This document shows, one piece after another, positions 63,026 through 64,000 of a stretch of 64,000 nt of DNA. The DNA is taken from positions 186,001 to 250,000 of the forward strand of contig JAWNZC010000106.1 in assembly GCA_035771165.1 (NCBI GenBank), in the 5' to 3' direction. The stretch's first letter is position 1; each line of letters opens with the position of its first letter. The translations under genes and the position numbers were made by a program. The stretch comes from Paragorgia papillata (taxonomy: Eukaryota; Cnidaria; Anthozoa; Scleralcyonacea; Coralliidae). The notes beneath the pieces were generated by a model. It was not told the DNA's origin and did not search any database. It worked only from the letters and a program-made list of their open reading frames with translations.

Positions 63026-64000
63026 CTGCAAGCAATAAATAACTAGATCTAAGGATAGTGCAAAGTTTCTAGTCAAAGATAATAATATTTTTTGCCACGT
63101 GTACGGACAGAGCTGCCAGCCCCGCAACCTGCCAGTCCCTTTTCTTGAGCAAAGTCCAAGTTAATTTAATACAAGCCAAAACTCAGACAAACAACCCAAA
63201 ATAAAATCTCGAGGGATTCTTAGAGAGTCATTTTCTCTTGACAAGAACGCAAAAAAAATTATAATCTCCGACAAGCATGAATACTGACGTATTTTGTGCC
63301 CTTCACTATTGTTTTACAACATCAAGATCTCTTTGAATCTCGTATCGTGTGACGTCCAGTCAATCCAGATCAAAATTGACTAAAACTTGCCAACTGGATG
63401 TAAAGATAAGTAACTTTTTGTACGATCGTCTGATGATTATGTTGCTAGCGTCACGTTATTAGCCTTGCGAATCGTCTGCCCAATCACGCGCTAAGTTCAC
63501 GCAGGTACAGCTAGACACATGTAGAACTTAAACATTCATGTTTACTATATGGCCAGGGTTCTTCGTACAGTTGCTTATTGAACGCCGAATCAAAATGCCA
63601 AGACAGTCTACAATCTCCAGTATACAGAATTTGTTATTGACCTGATGTGCAAAACTACTCGAGCGCCACTCGTGTAAAATATAACAGACACGAATCAACA
63701 ACACTCTACAAACCGACTTCATAACATCGTCAACATGCCAGACCATATTAAAGTTAAATATAAAGCTTTTAATATTTATTCGCACCTTCCGCTAGGCAGA
63801 CAATAAATCCTTTCGCCCAGACGATATTTAATTAGCCACACAGTTAAGCCTAGAAATCCGTTGTTTTGAGAAGAAAATTGATCGCTCCTTTGCGTTTCTC
63901 CGCCATTCTTGTATTCGCCAGTCGCAAACAAAACCACGCGTGCGCAGTGGTATTCTAATATATTCCGGGGGGAACTTCTTTCATTCTTGGTATATTAAGT

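Noticed and set aside
63528..63785. 85-codon minus-strand frame near the right edge
   Set aside because: No domain, poor composition, and not in phase with the neighbouring exons.

Overview
This is about 64 kb of repeat-dominated, AT-rich eukaryotic DNA. Penelope-like elements with hammerhead ribozymes, ribozyme-bearing tandem repeats of the animal retrozyme type, a virion-gene-bearing Polinton, a Gmr1-order Ty3/gypsy element, CR1-like LINEs, P2X7-like cysteine-rich fragments and GT/AG introns point to a marine invertebrate, most likely a cnidarian such as a coral or anemone. That is inference from family flavour. No rRNA operon, CRISPR array, bacterial operon or intact single-copy host gene was recognised.

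Layout. Positions 1-8343 and 17721-18787 are one 112-bp satellite array, interrupted cleanly by a 9,377-bp Polinton/Maverick (8344-17720) with about 0.88-kb terminal inverted repeats (TIRs) and a perfect 6-bp target duplication. Its left half runs rightward: GRF zinc finger, retroviral-type integrase with chromodomain (broken), penton-like protein, pX/pVI-like protein, double-jelly-roll capsid, adenain-type protease. Its right half runs leftward: FtsK/HerA packaging ATPase with a zinc finger, three unknown or small genes, and a TIR-spanning gene. Each TIR carries a copy of a 123-residue Bcl-2-like gene. There is no DNA polymerase B and no space for one, so the element keeps virion genes but lacks the hallmark replicase.

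From 18.8 to 28.4 kb lie (TA)n, a retrozyme, three Penelope-like copies with inverted 3' fragments and several hammerhead ribozymes, a patch packed with ACTCAA/TTGAGT motifs, a LINE remnant and a BEL/Pao gag remnant. From 28.4 to 33.2 kb is a 3'-truncated Gmr1-like LTR element on the minus strand. From 33.8 to 38.6 kb is a large palindrome whose arms are tandem arrays of an approximately 215-bp unit. From 39.0 to 41.4 kb is a 5'-truncated CR1-like LINE.

From 42 to 64 kb lie minisatellites and foldback elements; a minus-strand open frame of about 1,368 codons with SAP domains and two in-frame TAA stops; a Ulp1-like protease pseudogene; a 5.4-kb DNA transposon with 9-bp target duplications and a multi-exon transposase-like gene; a nested 779-bp element; a 1.8-kb TTAA-flanked foldback carrying P2X7-like fragments; more retrozymes; and minus-strand exons of a possibly KDZ-related gene. 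Several genes are broken at homopolymer runs, which may be decay or consensus error. All structure was read by eye; no alignment or folding was run.
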